Assembly (NCBI GenBank): GCA_958450325.1
Contig: OY288247.1
Location: 61,941,701-62,005,700, forward strand
Source of the DNA: Agrostemma githago
Taxonomy: Eukaryota; Streptophyta; Magnoliopsida; Caryophyllales; Caryophyllaceae
DNA length: 64,000 nucleotides
Reading direction: 5' to 3'
Part shown: positions 22,701 to 30,835 of the stretch, piece by piece
Layout of the letters: each line of letters opens with the position of its first letter
Numbering within the stretch: the stretch's first letter is position 1
Notes under the pieces: generated by a model
The model's input: the letters and a program-made list of their open reading frames with translations, nothing else
What the model was told of the DNA's origin: nothing
The model's database searches: none
Made by a program: the position numbers and the translations under genes

Positions 22701-24358
22701 TTTACTACGCTAGTAAGACTTTAGATGAAGCTCAGGTTAATTATGCGACGACGGAAAAGGAGTTGTTAGCCATCATATATGCCCTCGATAAATTTCGAAC
22801 TTATCTCATAGGTTCTAAGGTGATTGTTTATACAGACCATGCCGCGCTAAAATACCTCTTGGCAAAGAAGGAAGCAAAGCCCAGATTAATTCGTTGGATC
22901 CTACTACTCCAAGAATTTGATCTAGAGATTCGGGATAAGAAGGGAGCCGAGAATGTTGTAGCTGATCATCTATCACGGCTTAGATTCGATGAAGACGGAT
23001 TAATTGATGATTCATTTCCCGACGATTCCTTACTTGCGATCACCCTTGCCGAGCTAACTACCAACGAGCCATGGTATGCGGACTATGCTAACTTTTTGGT
23101 TGGTGGTTATTTCCCTCCTAATTGTACTTATCAACAGAAGAAGAAATTCTTATCCGATGTGAGGAGGTATTATTGGGATGATCCTTACCTATTTCGAGAA
23201 TGCGCAGACGGAATTTTTCGGAAGTGCGTACCCGATTGGGAAGTAAGAGGTGTCTTGGAAGGATGTCATTCTTCTCCTTATGGTGGTCATCATGGTCCGT
23301 CTCGCACCGTTGCTAAGGTATTACAATCCGGATTTTATTGGCCGACTTTATTCAAAGATGCACAAAAATTTGTCCTTACTTGTGATGCGTGCCAACGATC
23401 CGGAAATATTTCTAGACGACATGAGATGCCACAAACCGGTATATTAGAGGTCGAGGTTTTCGACGTATGGGGAATCGATTATCAAGGTCCGTTTCTTTCT
23501 TCTTTTGGTAACCGGTATATTCTCGTTGCAGTGGATTATGTATCCAAATGGGTCGAGGCGATAGCATGTCCTACAAACGATGCTAAAGTAGTTATAAATC
23601 TCTTCAAGAAAATAATTTTCCCTAGGTTCGGGGTTCCTCGAGCTATTATTAGTGATGGAGGCTCACACTTCCACGAGAAGAGATTAGACACTTTGCTACG
23701 CAAATACGGTGTTATGCAACGTACCGGTTTGGCTTATCATCCTCAAACAAGCGGCCAAGTGGAAGTATCTAATCGCGAAATTAAATCAATTCTCGAAAAG
23801 GTGGTTTCTAGATCAAGAAAGGACTGGAGTACCAAACTAGACGATGCATTATGGGCCTATCGCACCGCATATAAGACACCCATCGGTACATCCCCCTATC
23901 GATTAGTCTATGGTAAGGCATGTCATCTTCCCGTCGAGTTAGAATACAAAGCTTTTTGGGCAGTAAAAGAGCTTAATTTTGACCCGACTCTGAGTGGGGA
24001 GAAGCGATTACTCCAACTGAATGAATTGGACGAATTCCGTCTAAGTGCTTATGAAAGTTCCCGAGTCTATAAGGAGCGCACGAAGAAGTGGCATGATAAG
24101 CGTATTCTTCCGAAGCAATTCAAGGAGGGTGACAAAGTTTTGCTATACAATTCTCGGCTTCGCATATTCCCGGGTAAGTTGAGATCTAGATGGTCCGGTC
24201 CCTACACTGTTACCGATGTCAGAAAATATGGAGCAATCAAAGTGCAGAATGACTCGGGAGAAGTCTTTATGGCTAATGGACACCGATTAAAGTTATATCA
24301 TGAAGATGCAGTTGTAGGTAATATCGACGTGATTTACCTACAAACCCCTTCCTCTTGA
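19718..24358 (+). CDS. pol: Athila-1 gag C-terminus and pol (PR-RT-RNase H-INT)
   Basis: An open frame of about 1,546 codons to TGA at 24358 (first ATG 19727). The gag CCHC knuckle is CDDCGVSGHHAHEC (residues 11-24 from that ATG). A Pro/Gln-rich stretch and the dyad-encoded repeat (residues about 223-262) precede the protease (ALCDLGASVSVMPYSI, about residue 376). RT has RMCIDYRKLNVATKKDHYPLP, CYLDGYSGFFQIPI and catalytic FMDDFSVYG (about residue 822). RNase H has MCDASDYAVGAVLGQ and ATTEKELLAIIYALDK. Integrase has CDACQRSGNISRR, DVWGIDYQGPF, IISDGGSHFHEKR and SGQVEVSNREIKSIL. No frameshift is seen. It makes cDNA and integrates it. Confidence 0.93.
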   Translation, partial: DKGMHRVHAMTQEIVCDDCGVSGHHAHECMGTQEQVNAYQSFQRNQNLPYMNQPGYNRALLSYASQNVLNPTTPPPRNPPYVPPHGRMQENQSNPRPQGQNIIQNNQQQFPPLPPFEAHAHQHSVEIVELRNMMMNMMTQFQTSHKMLEKQVTQLANSQAARQPGTLPPQGNPPQGNQPHGNEHINAITLRSGTVYDGPKMPEPEDKVVKETRDEVEKEAGDEDHTGRDKNEPTGTETNRSVQDHTERDKNEPTGSKSNRSVRPSELTSSTPAQHVKLPFPGRQRNSKIDGQFSKFMDVVKNLQVTVPFTELITQVPAYAKFMKDILTRKRSFNEVETIAFTGECSALLQNKSPPKLKDPGSFSIPCTIGTHIVDNALCDLGASVSVMPYSICEKLDMGGLKCTSITLQMADRSVRRPLGVLEDVPVKVGKFFFPIDFVVLDIAEDTHIPIILGRPFLHTAGAIIDVKNGSLTLEVGEDKVTFNLNKTLKAPITDESCYCLDTFDSVDDIIESTLLGSLTKDPLELLMCESSYTGDEGIWKAEVDEIEALLYAGDLKEAEMAETVNSDLPYSCSVEVQKPELKPLPTNLRYAFLDEGELNPVIVSNSLTESQLTDLLTVLRKHKKALGYSLSDLNGISPDFCMHRIHLEDGHRPSIQGQRRLNPNMQEVVKTEVMKLLDAGIIYAISDSKWVSPVQVVPKKGGTTVIKNDRNELIPTRIVTGWRMCIDYRKLNVATKKDHYPLPFIDQVLERLARHKYFCYLDGYSGFFQIPIHPEDQEKTTFTCPYGTFAYRRMPFGLCNAPATFQRCMISIFSNYIESIMEVFMDDFSVYGSDFDSCLLNLSKVLGCCEEVDLVLNWEKCHFMVNEGVVLGHLISDKGIQVDRAKIQVIEQLPPPTNVKGVRSFLGHAGFYRRFIKDFSKIAKPLTQLLLKDAPFCFTDACRESFDRIKEALISAPIIRSPNWNLPFEIMCDASDYAVGAVLGQRKDKVLHAIYYASKTLDEAQVNYATTEKELLAIIYALDKFRTYLIGSKVIVYTDHAALKYLLAKKEAKPRLIRWILLLQEFDLEIRDKKGAENVVADHLSRLRFDEDGLIDDSFPDDSLLAITLAELTTNEPWYADYANFLVGGYFPPNCTYQQKKKFLSDVRRYYWDDPYLFRECADGIFRKCVPDWEVRGVLEGCHSSPYGGHHGPSRTVAKVLQSGFYWPTLFKDAQKFVLTCDACQRSGNISRRHEMPQTGILEVEVFDVWGIDYQGPFLSSFGNRYILVAVDYVSKWVEAIACPTNDAKVVINLFKKIIFPRFGVPRAIISDGGSHFHEKRLDTLLRKYGVMQRTGLAYHPQTSGQVEVSNREIKSILEKVVSRSRKDWSTKLDDALWAYRTAYKTPIGTSPYRLVYGKACHLPVELEYKAFWAVKELNFDPTLSGEKRLLQLNELDEFRLSAYESSRVYKERTKKWHDKRILPKQFKEGDKVLLYNSRLRIFPGKLRSRWSGPYTVTDVRKYGAIKVQNDSGEVFMANGHRLKLYHEDAVVGNIDVIYLQTPSS
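20393..20502. repeat. Dyad array inside the gag-protease frame (six 20-bp units)
   Basis: Cores start at 20393, 20413, 20433, 20453, 20473 and 20493, again exactly 20 bp apart (ACCGGTCGGG, ACCGACCGGT, ACCGATCGGT and similar). Linkers match the reverse complement of the LTR array, so this array is inverted relative to the LTR. Three units make 60 nt, giving a twice-repeated 20-residue segment beginning DHTGRDKNEPTG and DHTERDKNEPTG. Confidence 0.9.
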
Positions 24359-24396
24359 GGTAATTTCGGTCGAGCGGGACCGTAAAAACCAGCGCT

Positions 24397-24416
24397 ACAC
24401 GGGAGGCAACCCGTGT
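24397..24416 (+). promoter_or_regulatory. Perfect hairpin after pol (stem ACACGGG, loop AGGCAA)
   Basis: Stem 24397-24403 pairs fully with 24410-24416 around a 6-base loop, 38 bp after the pol stop. From memory, GGGAGGCAACCC-type hairpins recur after pol in many Athila-like plant elements. Their role (RNA processing, translation or packaging) is unknown to me. Confidence 0.6.
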
Positions 24417-24538
24417 GTATAACTTCTGTAATTTTTCTTTTATGTCGTGTGTTTTATTTTTATTTTTATTTTTTTGAGTGAAAGTAAGGGAGGGTACTGA
24501 CATTCGTTGCAAAAAGATAAAGCAGGTACGGCAGGTGA

Positions 24539-24668
24539 ACCGCTCGGTACAGAATCAAACCGAGCGGTACGAAGATGAACCGCTCGGTACAGAATCAAAC
24601 CGAGCGGTACGATGATGAACCGGTCGGTACAGAATCAAACCAAGCGGTTCGATTTTGAACCGATCGGT
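24539..24668. repeat. Dyad array upstream of the post-pol ORF (seven 20-bp units)
   Basis: Cores start at 24539, 24559, 24579, 24599, 24619, 24639 and 24659 (ACCGCTCGGT, ACCGAGCGGT, ACCGGTCGGT; one arm decayed to ACCA). Linkers such as ACAGAATCAA match the gag-frame array, not the LTR strand. The array ends about 205 bp before the post-pol ATG. A CT-rich leader follows, giving an LTR-promoter-like layout. Confidence 0.9.
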
Positions 24669-24872
24669 TCGCGCGGCGGGACTCTTTTCTGAAATTACTT
24701 ATACACCTCTATCCCTTCACCCATCCCCCATTCCCTCATTTCACTCTCTCTCACTAAACCCTTCCCACCCCTCTCTACAAAAAAAAAAATCCCCATAAAA
24801 ACTCCTCCACCATATTAGATCTCCTCTCCACCTTCCCTTCACCCATACCATCACTCCTCTTCATCTTCAACA
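24669..24872 (+). promoter_or_regulatory. Putative internal promoter/leader for the post-pol ORF
   Basis: After the dyad array comes ATTACTTATACACCTC (a weak TATA-like TTATACA) and then about 150 bp of CT-rich leader ending CAACAATGG. Athila-E (47712-48043) and the minus element (about 39500-39260, minus strand) have the same order: dyads, TATA-like word, CT-rich leader, ORF start. The promoter role is inferred. Confidence 0.4.
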
Positions 24873-26462
24873 ATGGTTTTCGGAAGGAAAAGAAGGAACG
24901 TCACACGTAGGTCAGATTCTCCACCAGAATCATCACATGTAACGGAATCATCGGAAGCACCGTCATCACCACCAGAATTCCCACCAGTAGCTGGGTATGA
25001 ACAAGTTATTTTCGAGTCCGAAAGACAGCGCGAACTTTTTCTGATCATGGCTTCCAAACCGGTAACCCCTACCCGTTTTCTTAGTCATGCTTTATTACGT
25101 CGTTGTGGAATTAATGAGTCTATGGAACAGTTTTTTGATAGTGCTGGTATGGGTGGTCTGTTTAGTATGAATTTACCCACTTACAAAGGCTTAACCCTAG
25201 AATTCTTTAGCAGTTTTCAGTACAATGAATCTACTGCTACGATGACATTTAGGATGATGAATCAGACTCATACCATCCCCCTCAGACTGTTTAGGGATAC
25301 TTTTGGCTTGGATCCTGGTAATATTTTAAGTGCCCCTGATTGTTTTAGCCATCAGCAACTTTGGTATTCGATTACGGGTCAAGCTTTACCGGCTAGATTT
25401 AAGCGTGTCCCGTGTCAGGCTATTCAGCATCCGATAATTAGAATTTGGCAAAGATTTGTTTCTGGGTCAATTTTTGGTCGTCATGAACATGGAGCTGTAA
25501 CCAAAACTGAGATTGAATTGATAGGGATGGCTCTTAATGTCCAATCCCAACCTTTATTTTATTTAGATATTTCTTCTCTTATCATGAAACATTTAGGTTT
25601 AATTATTACTAAAGTGGGACGATTAAAATCGATTAATGGTGGGGGATTGGTGACTCAGCTTGCTCGGACTCTATTACGAGGAACTTTTGATGAGAATAAC
25701 CGGGTGCCTATTTCTATGGAAACTGTGTATACTGCTAGTGATTTTCCTGCAGGTTGGTTTTCCGTGAATGCTGATAATAAATATTTGTGGCACTTTGCTC
25801 CGGGTCAATCCCGCCTTCTTCCTGATCCTTCTTTACCAGAGCTATGGCAGAACCCACCGGTCGATGACGATATTCCACCGCCTGCCGCACCTAGTTACTT
25901 ACTTACCGTTACCCCCAGTGCTGCTCCACAGGGTAACAGAGGTCGCACTACTTTTGAGCAAGGTGAAGGTTCAGGTTCTCGTCAGGCTCCTCAGTTTCAG
26001 ACACCTCGTCCACAGCCTCCTTCTCCGCCCTTTCAGAGGCCATTTGTCCCACCCACATGTACTTTCTATCCGCCTCCGCCGGGTTATACGGAGATGCTCC
26101 ATTTGATGAGGTCGATGTATGTTGACCAACAGCGAGCATATTATCCTCATCTCCGACAGCTACAGCAGCAGGGTCAACTCCAGCCGACTGATCATCTACC
26201 CTCATGGTTCGGTCCTGACGGTTCGTTTCGAGGACCCACCGGTCCACCTCCTCTTGGTCAGTCCAACTTCGGGGTGCAGTATGACTATGATCGCGGTATC
26301 AGCTACTATGGACACGACGATGTATATTCCTGCCATGATGCGTCCTTACATGGAGGTAATACTTTTGCTGATGAAACCCGGCATGGTGGGCGAGAATTCG
26401 TGGACCTTGTGTCTAGTCCGGAGGATGATTATGACATTGATGGGTATGGGTCTGATTCTTAG
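24873..26462 (+). CDS. Athila-1 post-pol protein (ATHILA ORF-1 family, envelope position)
   Basis: A 529-residue ORF from ATG 24873 to TAG 26462, occupying the envelope position of Athila elements. The N-terminus is basic (MVFGRKRRNVTRR), suggesting nuclear or nucleic-acid contact. The ATHILA ORF-1-like region spans roughly residues 45-290 (FLSHALLRRCGINESMEQFF, PLRLFRDTFGLDPGNIL, ISSLIMKHLGLIITKVGRL). Next comes a Pro/Gln-rich low-complexity region (about 310-440) and an Asp-rich C-terminus (SSPEDDYDIDGYGSDS). I see no convincing signal peptide or membrane span, so an envelope function is not supported. The true role is unknown. It is undisrupted, whereas the Athila-E copy is broken. Confidence 0.8.
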   Translation: MVFGRKRRNVTRRSDSPPESSHVTESSEAPSSPPEFPPVAGYEQVIFESERQRELFLIMASKPVTPTRFLSHALLRRCGINESMEQFFDSAGMGGLFSMNLPTYKGLTLEFFSSFQYNESTATMTFRMMNQTHTIPLRLFRDTFGLDPGNILSAPDCFSHQQLWYSITGQALPARFKRVPCQAIQHPIIRIWQRFVSGSIFGRHEHGAVTKTEIELIGMALNVQSQPLFYLDISSLIMKHLGLIITKVGRLKSINGGGLVTQLARTLLRGTFDENNRVPISMETVYTASDFPAGWFSVNADNKYLWHFAPGQSRLLPDPSLPELWQNPPVDDDIPPPAAPSYLLTVTPSAAPQGNRGRTTFEQGEGSGSRQAPQFQTPRPQPPSPPFQRPFVPPTCTFYPPPPGYTEMLHLMRSMYVDQQRAYYPHLRQLQQQGQLQPTDHLPSWFGPDGSFRGPTGPPPLGQSNFGVQYDYDRGISYYGHDDVYSCHDASLHGGNTFADETRHGGREFVDLVSSPEDDYDIDGYGSDS

Positions 26463-28010
26463 TCCCGGTTAGTTGCTGGTTTGGGGGACATATCCGCTGT
26501 ACATATTTTGTCGGTACCTTCTCTTACTCTTTTTGTCCCTCTCCATTCTTTATTATACTTTTTGTCCTATTTTTTTTATTGGTTCACAATGGGGACATTG
26601 TATGATTTGGTTTGGGGGGATGTTTTAGATGTTTTGTGTGTTTATTCTATTCTTCATTTATTTTATTCTAAAAAAAAAAAAAAAAAAAAAAAAACGTTTT
26701 TTATTTATTTTTTCGATTTTTGTGTGTGTTTAGTATAGAGTCGTGTCGGCGATGATGACATTGCGTTTGTCGCATGCTTTTTCCTAGTTCTTTGCTCTTT
26801 CTTGTGAATGACACTTATTTCCCGTTATTTGAGTTTGGGATTTCTTTGATCTTGTCGCTAATTATGTTTTGAATGCCAAATGAGTAAATTGACCTGTTGT
26901 CAAGTAAACTACTTATATTGTGAGACTTAGAGCCTTAAACTGATGACATCCATGATCAGTTTCATATAGGTTGAGAGTAGTACTTCTTATGAGACATGTA
27001 ACATCAAATTGCATAAGCATGGCATTCGTCTCTTAAATACCTGTATGCATTCAGTTTGTGATTGTGACACATGTAGAAGAGGCAATCTCCTTTCTTTTAT
27101 CTAATTCCCATGAACTCCACATAGCCATAATTTGACCTGTTTTGACCCGTTTATTAACTACATGCCATATTTGCCTACCCTAGTCAAGCTAGTTTGGTTA
27201 ATTAGACGAAATTGTTTTTTTTCTCGGGTGAAATTTGGTACTATGTCTTGTTGATTGGAGAAGAAAAAAAAAAGATGATGAATTGAAGAAAAATAAAAGA
27301 AAAGAAAAAGAAAGGAGGTACTTGAGAAGAAGAAAAAAAAGAGAGTGAAACAAGAAAAGGAATGTGTTTTTGCTATGAGAAAATATATTTCTATAGTTTT
27401 GTAGTTATTGGTACGGAGTCGGTAATGAAACGGCTGAAAATAAGGTCCTTGGTACTATTTGTAATTCCTTTGATTGAAGTTGGTTAAGAATGGAATGAGT
27501 TTAGTTTGGTTACGGTTGGACTAGCTTGGCTTTTACCTCCACATCTCCAAATCATTTTTGCCCCTTCTTACCCAATTAGCCTCACTTTATCCATATGTAA
27601 GTCCTCGGCGTGTGTTTTGGTCCGATTGAATGTATATGTACGGTTGTTAGAGATTAATATCATGTTAGATTGCATGCATGTTCTTATAAGTCGCAGTTAG
27701 GTGAGTGTTTTGTCTTCCCGATTTTACATAAACTCACAATATTGCCCTTATTTGAGTGCTGAGTGTAAACTGCGAGAAATCTTGACATAGATGGTTAGGC
27801 AAAATTGAAAGTTTGGCATTTGAATATTAATTGGGGCTTGGTTTTGGAATTCTTATACTCTTCATCTTTGCTTTAGAATTTGTTTCTTTAGCTTTGGTGT
27901 CATTTGCTTGCAAGGGTTTTAGATTTGAGATGGTGCATGTTGACAAAATTTGCTCTGAGCCATTTTATGTTGTCCTGTGTGAGTTTGCTTGGGGACAAGC
28001 AAAGGTTCGG
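26463..28010 (+). other. Athila-1 3' non-coding region between internal and terminal polypurine tracts
   Basis: No credible ORF. It includes a 24-base A run (26671-26694), T-rich stretches and a purine-rich tract (about 27255-27370, GAAGAAAA-type). The equivalent regions of Athila-E and the minus element have the same position, similar length and a similar purine-rich tract. Confidence 0.6.
26591..26621 (+). promoter_or_regulatory. Internal polypurine-tract-like signal of Athila-1
   Basis: GGGGACA, 11 bases, then GGTTTGGGGGGAT. The same arrangement with the same spacing stands exactly 1,400 bp downstream at the genuine 3' PPT (27991). A second plus-strand priming site is possible. Confidence 0.55.
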
Positions 28011-28022
28011 TTTGGGGGATTT
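27991..28022 (+). promoter_or_regulatory. 3' polypurine tract of Athila-1
   Basis: GGGGACA, 11 bases, then GGTTTGGGGGATTT immediately before the 3' LTR start TGATGAACGC. This is the primer for plus-strand DNA synthesis. Confidence 0.8.
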
Positions 28023-29336
28023 TGATGAACGCAGTTCATGTGCATATTTATTCTCGCTTTATCCTCCGTTTTTATCGATTTCACATGCCTTAAGAATACT
28101 TTAGTAGCCTTTTATCCATAGTTTGTTATGCCGGGTATATGGTTTATGTTTTGACAGGAAACATAGCAAAAAATGAAGTTAAGAGCTACAAATGAAGAAA
28201 ACAAGAAGAAAAGGGCATAAAGGCGGACAACGAATGCCGAACCGGTCGGTATGATGCCGAACCGGTCGGTTTGATAGCGTACCGAGCGGTTTAATTTCGA
28301 ACCGTTCGGTTTGATTTCGAACCGGTCGGTATGATGCCGAACCGGTCGGTTTGATTTTGTACCGCTCGGTTTGTTTGTGAACCGAGCGGTTCGCGATGCG
28401 TTAGAGGATCTTTCCTAATTTCCGAAGAATTTTTATTTCATCCTAATTAGAATCCTACGGGATTATTTTAGACTATATTCTATTTCCTAATTAAATTGGT
28501 TGTAATAAGTATAAATACCCGTTTAAGGGCTAGGTTTAAAACAACTTTGATTCATTCAAAAACTCTAGTTTTAGTTTTATTATTAGCATCGGAATTCTGC
28601 AAGCTTGTAGCGGTACTTTTTAGCTTTTTATTATTACTCAATCTTTCAGTTCTTCATAATCGGTATTTTTTTTCCTCTTCTCTTATTTACATATTATTCT
28701 CAATTATGCTCAATTACTTTGTCGTTTTATCCATTACCATGAGTAGCTAATTTATTCTTCTAGGGTTGAAGGGGATCTATGTTATTTAAATTGGGGATGT
28801 TAGTTTAATTACTTATTTGATTGATCATTCATATGTTATTGCCTTACTACTTGTCTTGTATCGTTGTTTGATTAGTTTGAGACGTTGAACTAGTTGAATG
28901 TTTAGGAACCCGAACCTAAGATCGAAAGCCTGGTGAGGGTAGACTTACAAGTAAGTGGGTAGGATAATCTGGTAAGTTGCGAGAGCCCGTCAGAATCTAT
29001 CCTAAGGTTGACATAAGATCCGGAAGGCCGTGTCTTTGCCCTAAATAACTTTGATTGATTGATTGAATAATTGATTAACTTTACCCAATTTAATTGCATA
29101 GTGAACCGTAAGACCCTAGATCTCTTTTAATATTGTTAGAACCCTTTATTTACATTACTGCAATAGTTTAGAAAACAAATTCAACCAAATCGGAATTTAA
29201 ATAGTTTAGAATCAATTATAGATAATTTGCAATATTCATCCATCTCTCTGTGGTTCGACCCTTACTTGCTGCTAGCTATTTGTTAGTTGTTAGTTAGGTT
29301 TATTTTGATTAAGGTGATACGACTTTAGCCTTATCA
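28023..29336 (+). repeat. Athila-1 3' LTR
   Basis: 1,314 bp, differing from the 5' LTR by one T in a T-run (9 versus 8), T/C near 18180/28914, and G/T and T/A near 18415-18435/29145-29165. The dyad array lies at 28236-28395 and the TATA box at 28510. It is followed directly by the second GACAT. Confidence 0.95.
28236..28395. repeat. Dyad array of the Athila-1 3' LTR (eight 20-bp units)
   Basis: Identical to the 5' LTR array: eight ACCG-NN-CGGT cores at 20-bp spacing. Confidence 0.9.
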
Positions 29337-29465
29337 GACATTGTATTTCCTTTTTTTTGTGAGACATCATCTTATTTCACTCTTTGGTATAGGTTTCGTA
29401 CTCGTGCAGTGGTGACAGGTGTCAAGGAGAGTTTCATGAATGACTTGACTACTTACTGCACGAAT

Positions 29466-30835
29466 TGACCCCGTTTTCTCCTTTCTCTTTCTCTTCCTCT
29501 CGTCTTTTTTCTTCTTTGAGTCGTTGTTCGTCCGTCTTCATACGGGTCATCATCACGTTTTTTTTTCTTTTCTCTCCTTTTCTAATACCGATATTATCGC
29601 TACAATCTATTTTTATACAAAACAAATGTTCTTAGAACACGATACCGACTCTATAGTCGAATATCGTACCTAAAAGAACTAAATCTATCTCGTTGATGCT
29701 AAAAAATCATCACATAAACAAAATACGACGATTTCGACGCGGAGGGAGTTCATATTGTTTTTAATTCGATTTTCAAAACGATTTACAAAATATCTTTTCT
29801 AAAAGGTCTCTCCGAATATTCGATGTTGATCCCATAATCAATTGTCGAATACGACGAGTATTGCAAATCTAAGTCGGGTATAAATCATATTATATTTTTA
29901 CGCAACTTAACAAAATTATCAATTTTCAAAAAAACAATTTCGAGAGCAAAAAACAAACCGGACAGTAGTCCGTACAGGTGGCACTCGATCGAGTGGCACC
30001 CCAAAAATCGGGCAAAATATTTTTTTTGAGTCCACTCGGTCGAGTGCCTTAGTGACTTGATCGAGTGGCTCCTGTTTTATCAAAACTGTGAGTTTTCAGC
30101 ATCATCCGAGTCCCGATAAAGTATTTTTATGACTTCAGTGAACACGTGTCAAGTCAATCACGTGTCATAAACTTTTCAAAACCATGCATCATATCATATT
30201 TACATCTTTTATTCAATTTGCAAACCGTTACTAACTTGTTTGTTCGTGTTTTCAGCGATTTATTTTATTGTTTGTTTTATTATATTAAAACGAACCTCGC
30301 ATGCTAAATACAACTTTGACGTTAAATTTAGATGCATTAAATCGACTTAGCAACCCATTCAAATTCTCGCATGTTTAGGCAAAACAATGTTTGCATATCA
30401 TCTCATCGTATTACTAACGCGCATATTAAAACATCAAACGATATCTTAGTAGAGGCCGCTAATGTGCGGGCGGGGTTGGGTGTTCTTTGTGAACTTCCCA
30501 ACACGTACCCTCACCCCTTAATCAGAATCATGGTTTCCGGATATCCGAATCCATTGGCACACGAGAGTCATTCAATACACGGTATCCGATAATGTCGGTA
30601 TCGGTATCAAAATGCAAAGGGACGAACCCGATAAAGTCTGAAATCGGAATGAGCCGTAATTTATACATGGCTCACTAAGATATAGAGTGGGTTCGAACGG
30701 GCCCAAACTCCCACAATGTTCGGTGGCGACTACACTTCGATTTAAATTTCAATTTGACCCATCTCATATGGAGATTCATTTGCCTCCCCAAACCTGTGCG
30801 TGGCCGCGTCGGGGTGGACCTATGTCATGTCCACA
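29466..30835 (+). repeat. LTR A3: 5'-truncated LTR of the A family
   Basis: It aligns with the last 60-65% of LTRs A1 (58006) and A2 (60392), sharing the block around GTGCGGGCGGGGTTGGGTGT and the end GGACCTATGTCATGTCCACA. The first roughly 880 bp (U3 and TATA) are missing at the junction with CACTA-3. It carries three CACTCG-NN-CGAGTG dyads (29982, 30033, 30054) where A1 and A2 have GCGAGTCGC-type motifs. The lineage is uncertain; the TGGCGACTCCAC-like end hints at Tat. Confidence 0.75.
29982..30067. repeat. Dyads CACTCG-NN-CGAGTG in LTR A3
   Basis: Three units start at 29982, 30033 and 30054 (the last degenerate), with spacers AT, GT and AT; the last two are 21 bp apart. Confidence 0.75.

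Larger units (their letters stand above)
17288..29336 (+). mobile_element. Athila-1: nearly intact Athila-lineage Ty3/gypsy retrotransposon
   Basis: It is 12,049 bp with TG..CA LTRs (17288-18602 and 28023-29336) and a perfect 5-bp target duplication GACAT (17283-17287, 29337-29341). A tRNA-Asp primer site, gag, protease, RT, RNase H, integrase, a post-pol ORF of the ATHILA ORF-1 type and a polypurine tract are all present. By eye the LTRs differ by three substitutions and one T-run indel, so insertion was recent. The only coding lesion I find is one TGA in gag. It is the youngest layer in the window. Confidence 0.95.
17070..29462 (+). pseudogene. CACTA-3 TNPA-like gene (exons 1-2), split by Athila-1
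   Basis: Exon 1 (17070-17278) begins MTLGSRLRYGSW, has a Gln/Glu-rich middle and ends GRILIDPESTW. It aligns with exon 1 of the CACTA-1 gene (ending GRVILDPGRVW), with the same phase and the donor at the same place. Athila-1 sits 9 bp into the intron. Exon 2 starts at 29393 after the acceptor TATAG and reads FRTRAVVTGVKESFMNDL before meeting TGA at the junction with LTR A3. Downstream exons are absent, so the gene is a fragment. Confidence 0.65.
16206..29465 (+). mobile_element. CACTA-3: CACTA element carrying only a TNPA-like gene, interrupted and truncated
   Basis: It begins CACTACAAGAAATAC. GTCGCTA/TAGCGAC-type subterminal repeats, a CT-rich leader and the first exon of a Transposase_24-type gene follow. 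Athila-1 (17288-29336, GACAT duplication) is inserted in its first coding intron, just inside the donor site. About 120 bp of CACTA-3, including exon 2, resume at 29342, then homology changes to LTR A3. The 3' half is missing. No TNP2 gene lies between the 5' end and the TNPA-like gene. Confidence 0.8.

Noticed and set aside
24873..26462. Retroviral-type envelope glycoprotein
   Set aside because: The ORF is in the envelope position, but I see no signal peptide, transmembrane span or glycoprotein features. It fits the ATHILA ORF-1 family of unknown function.
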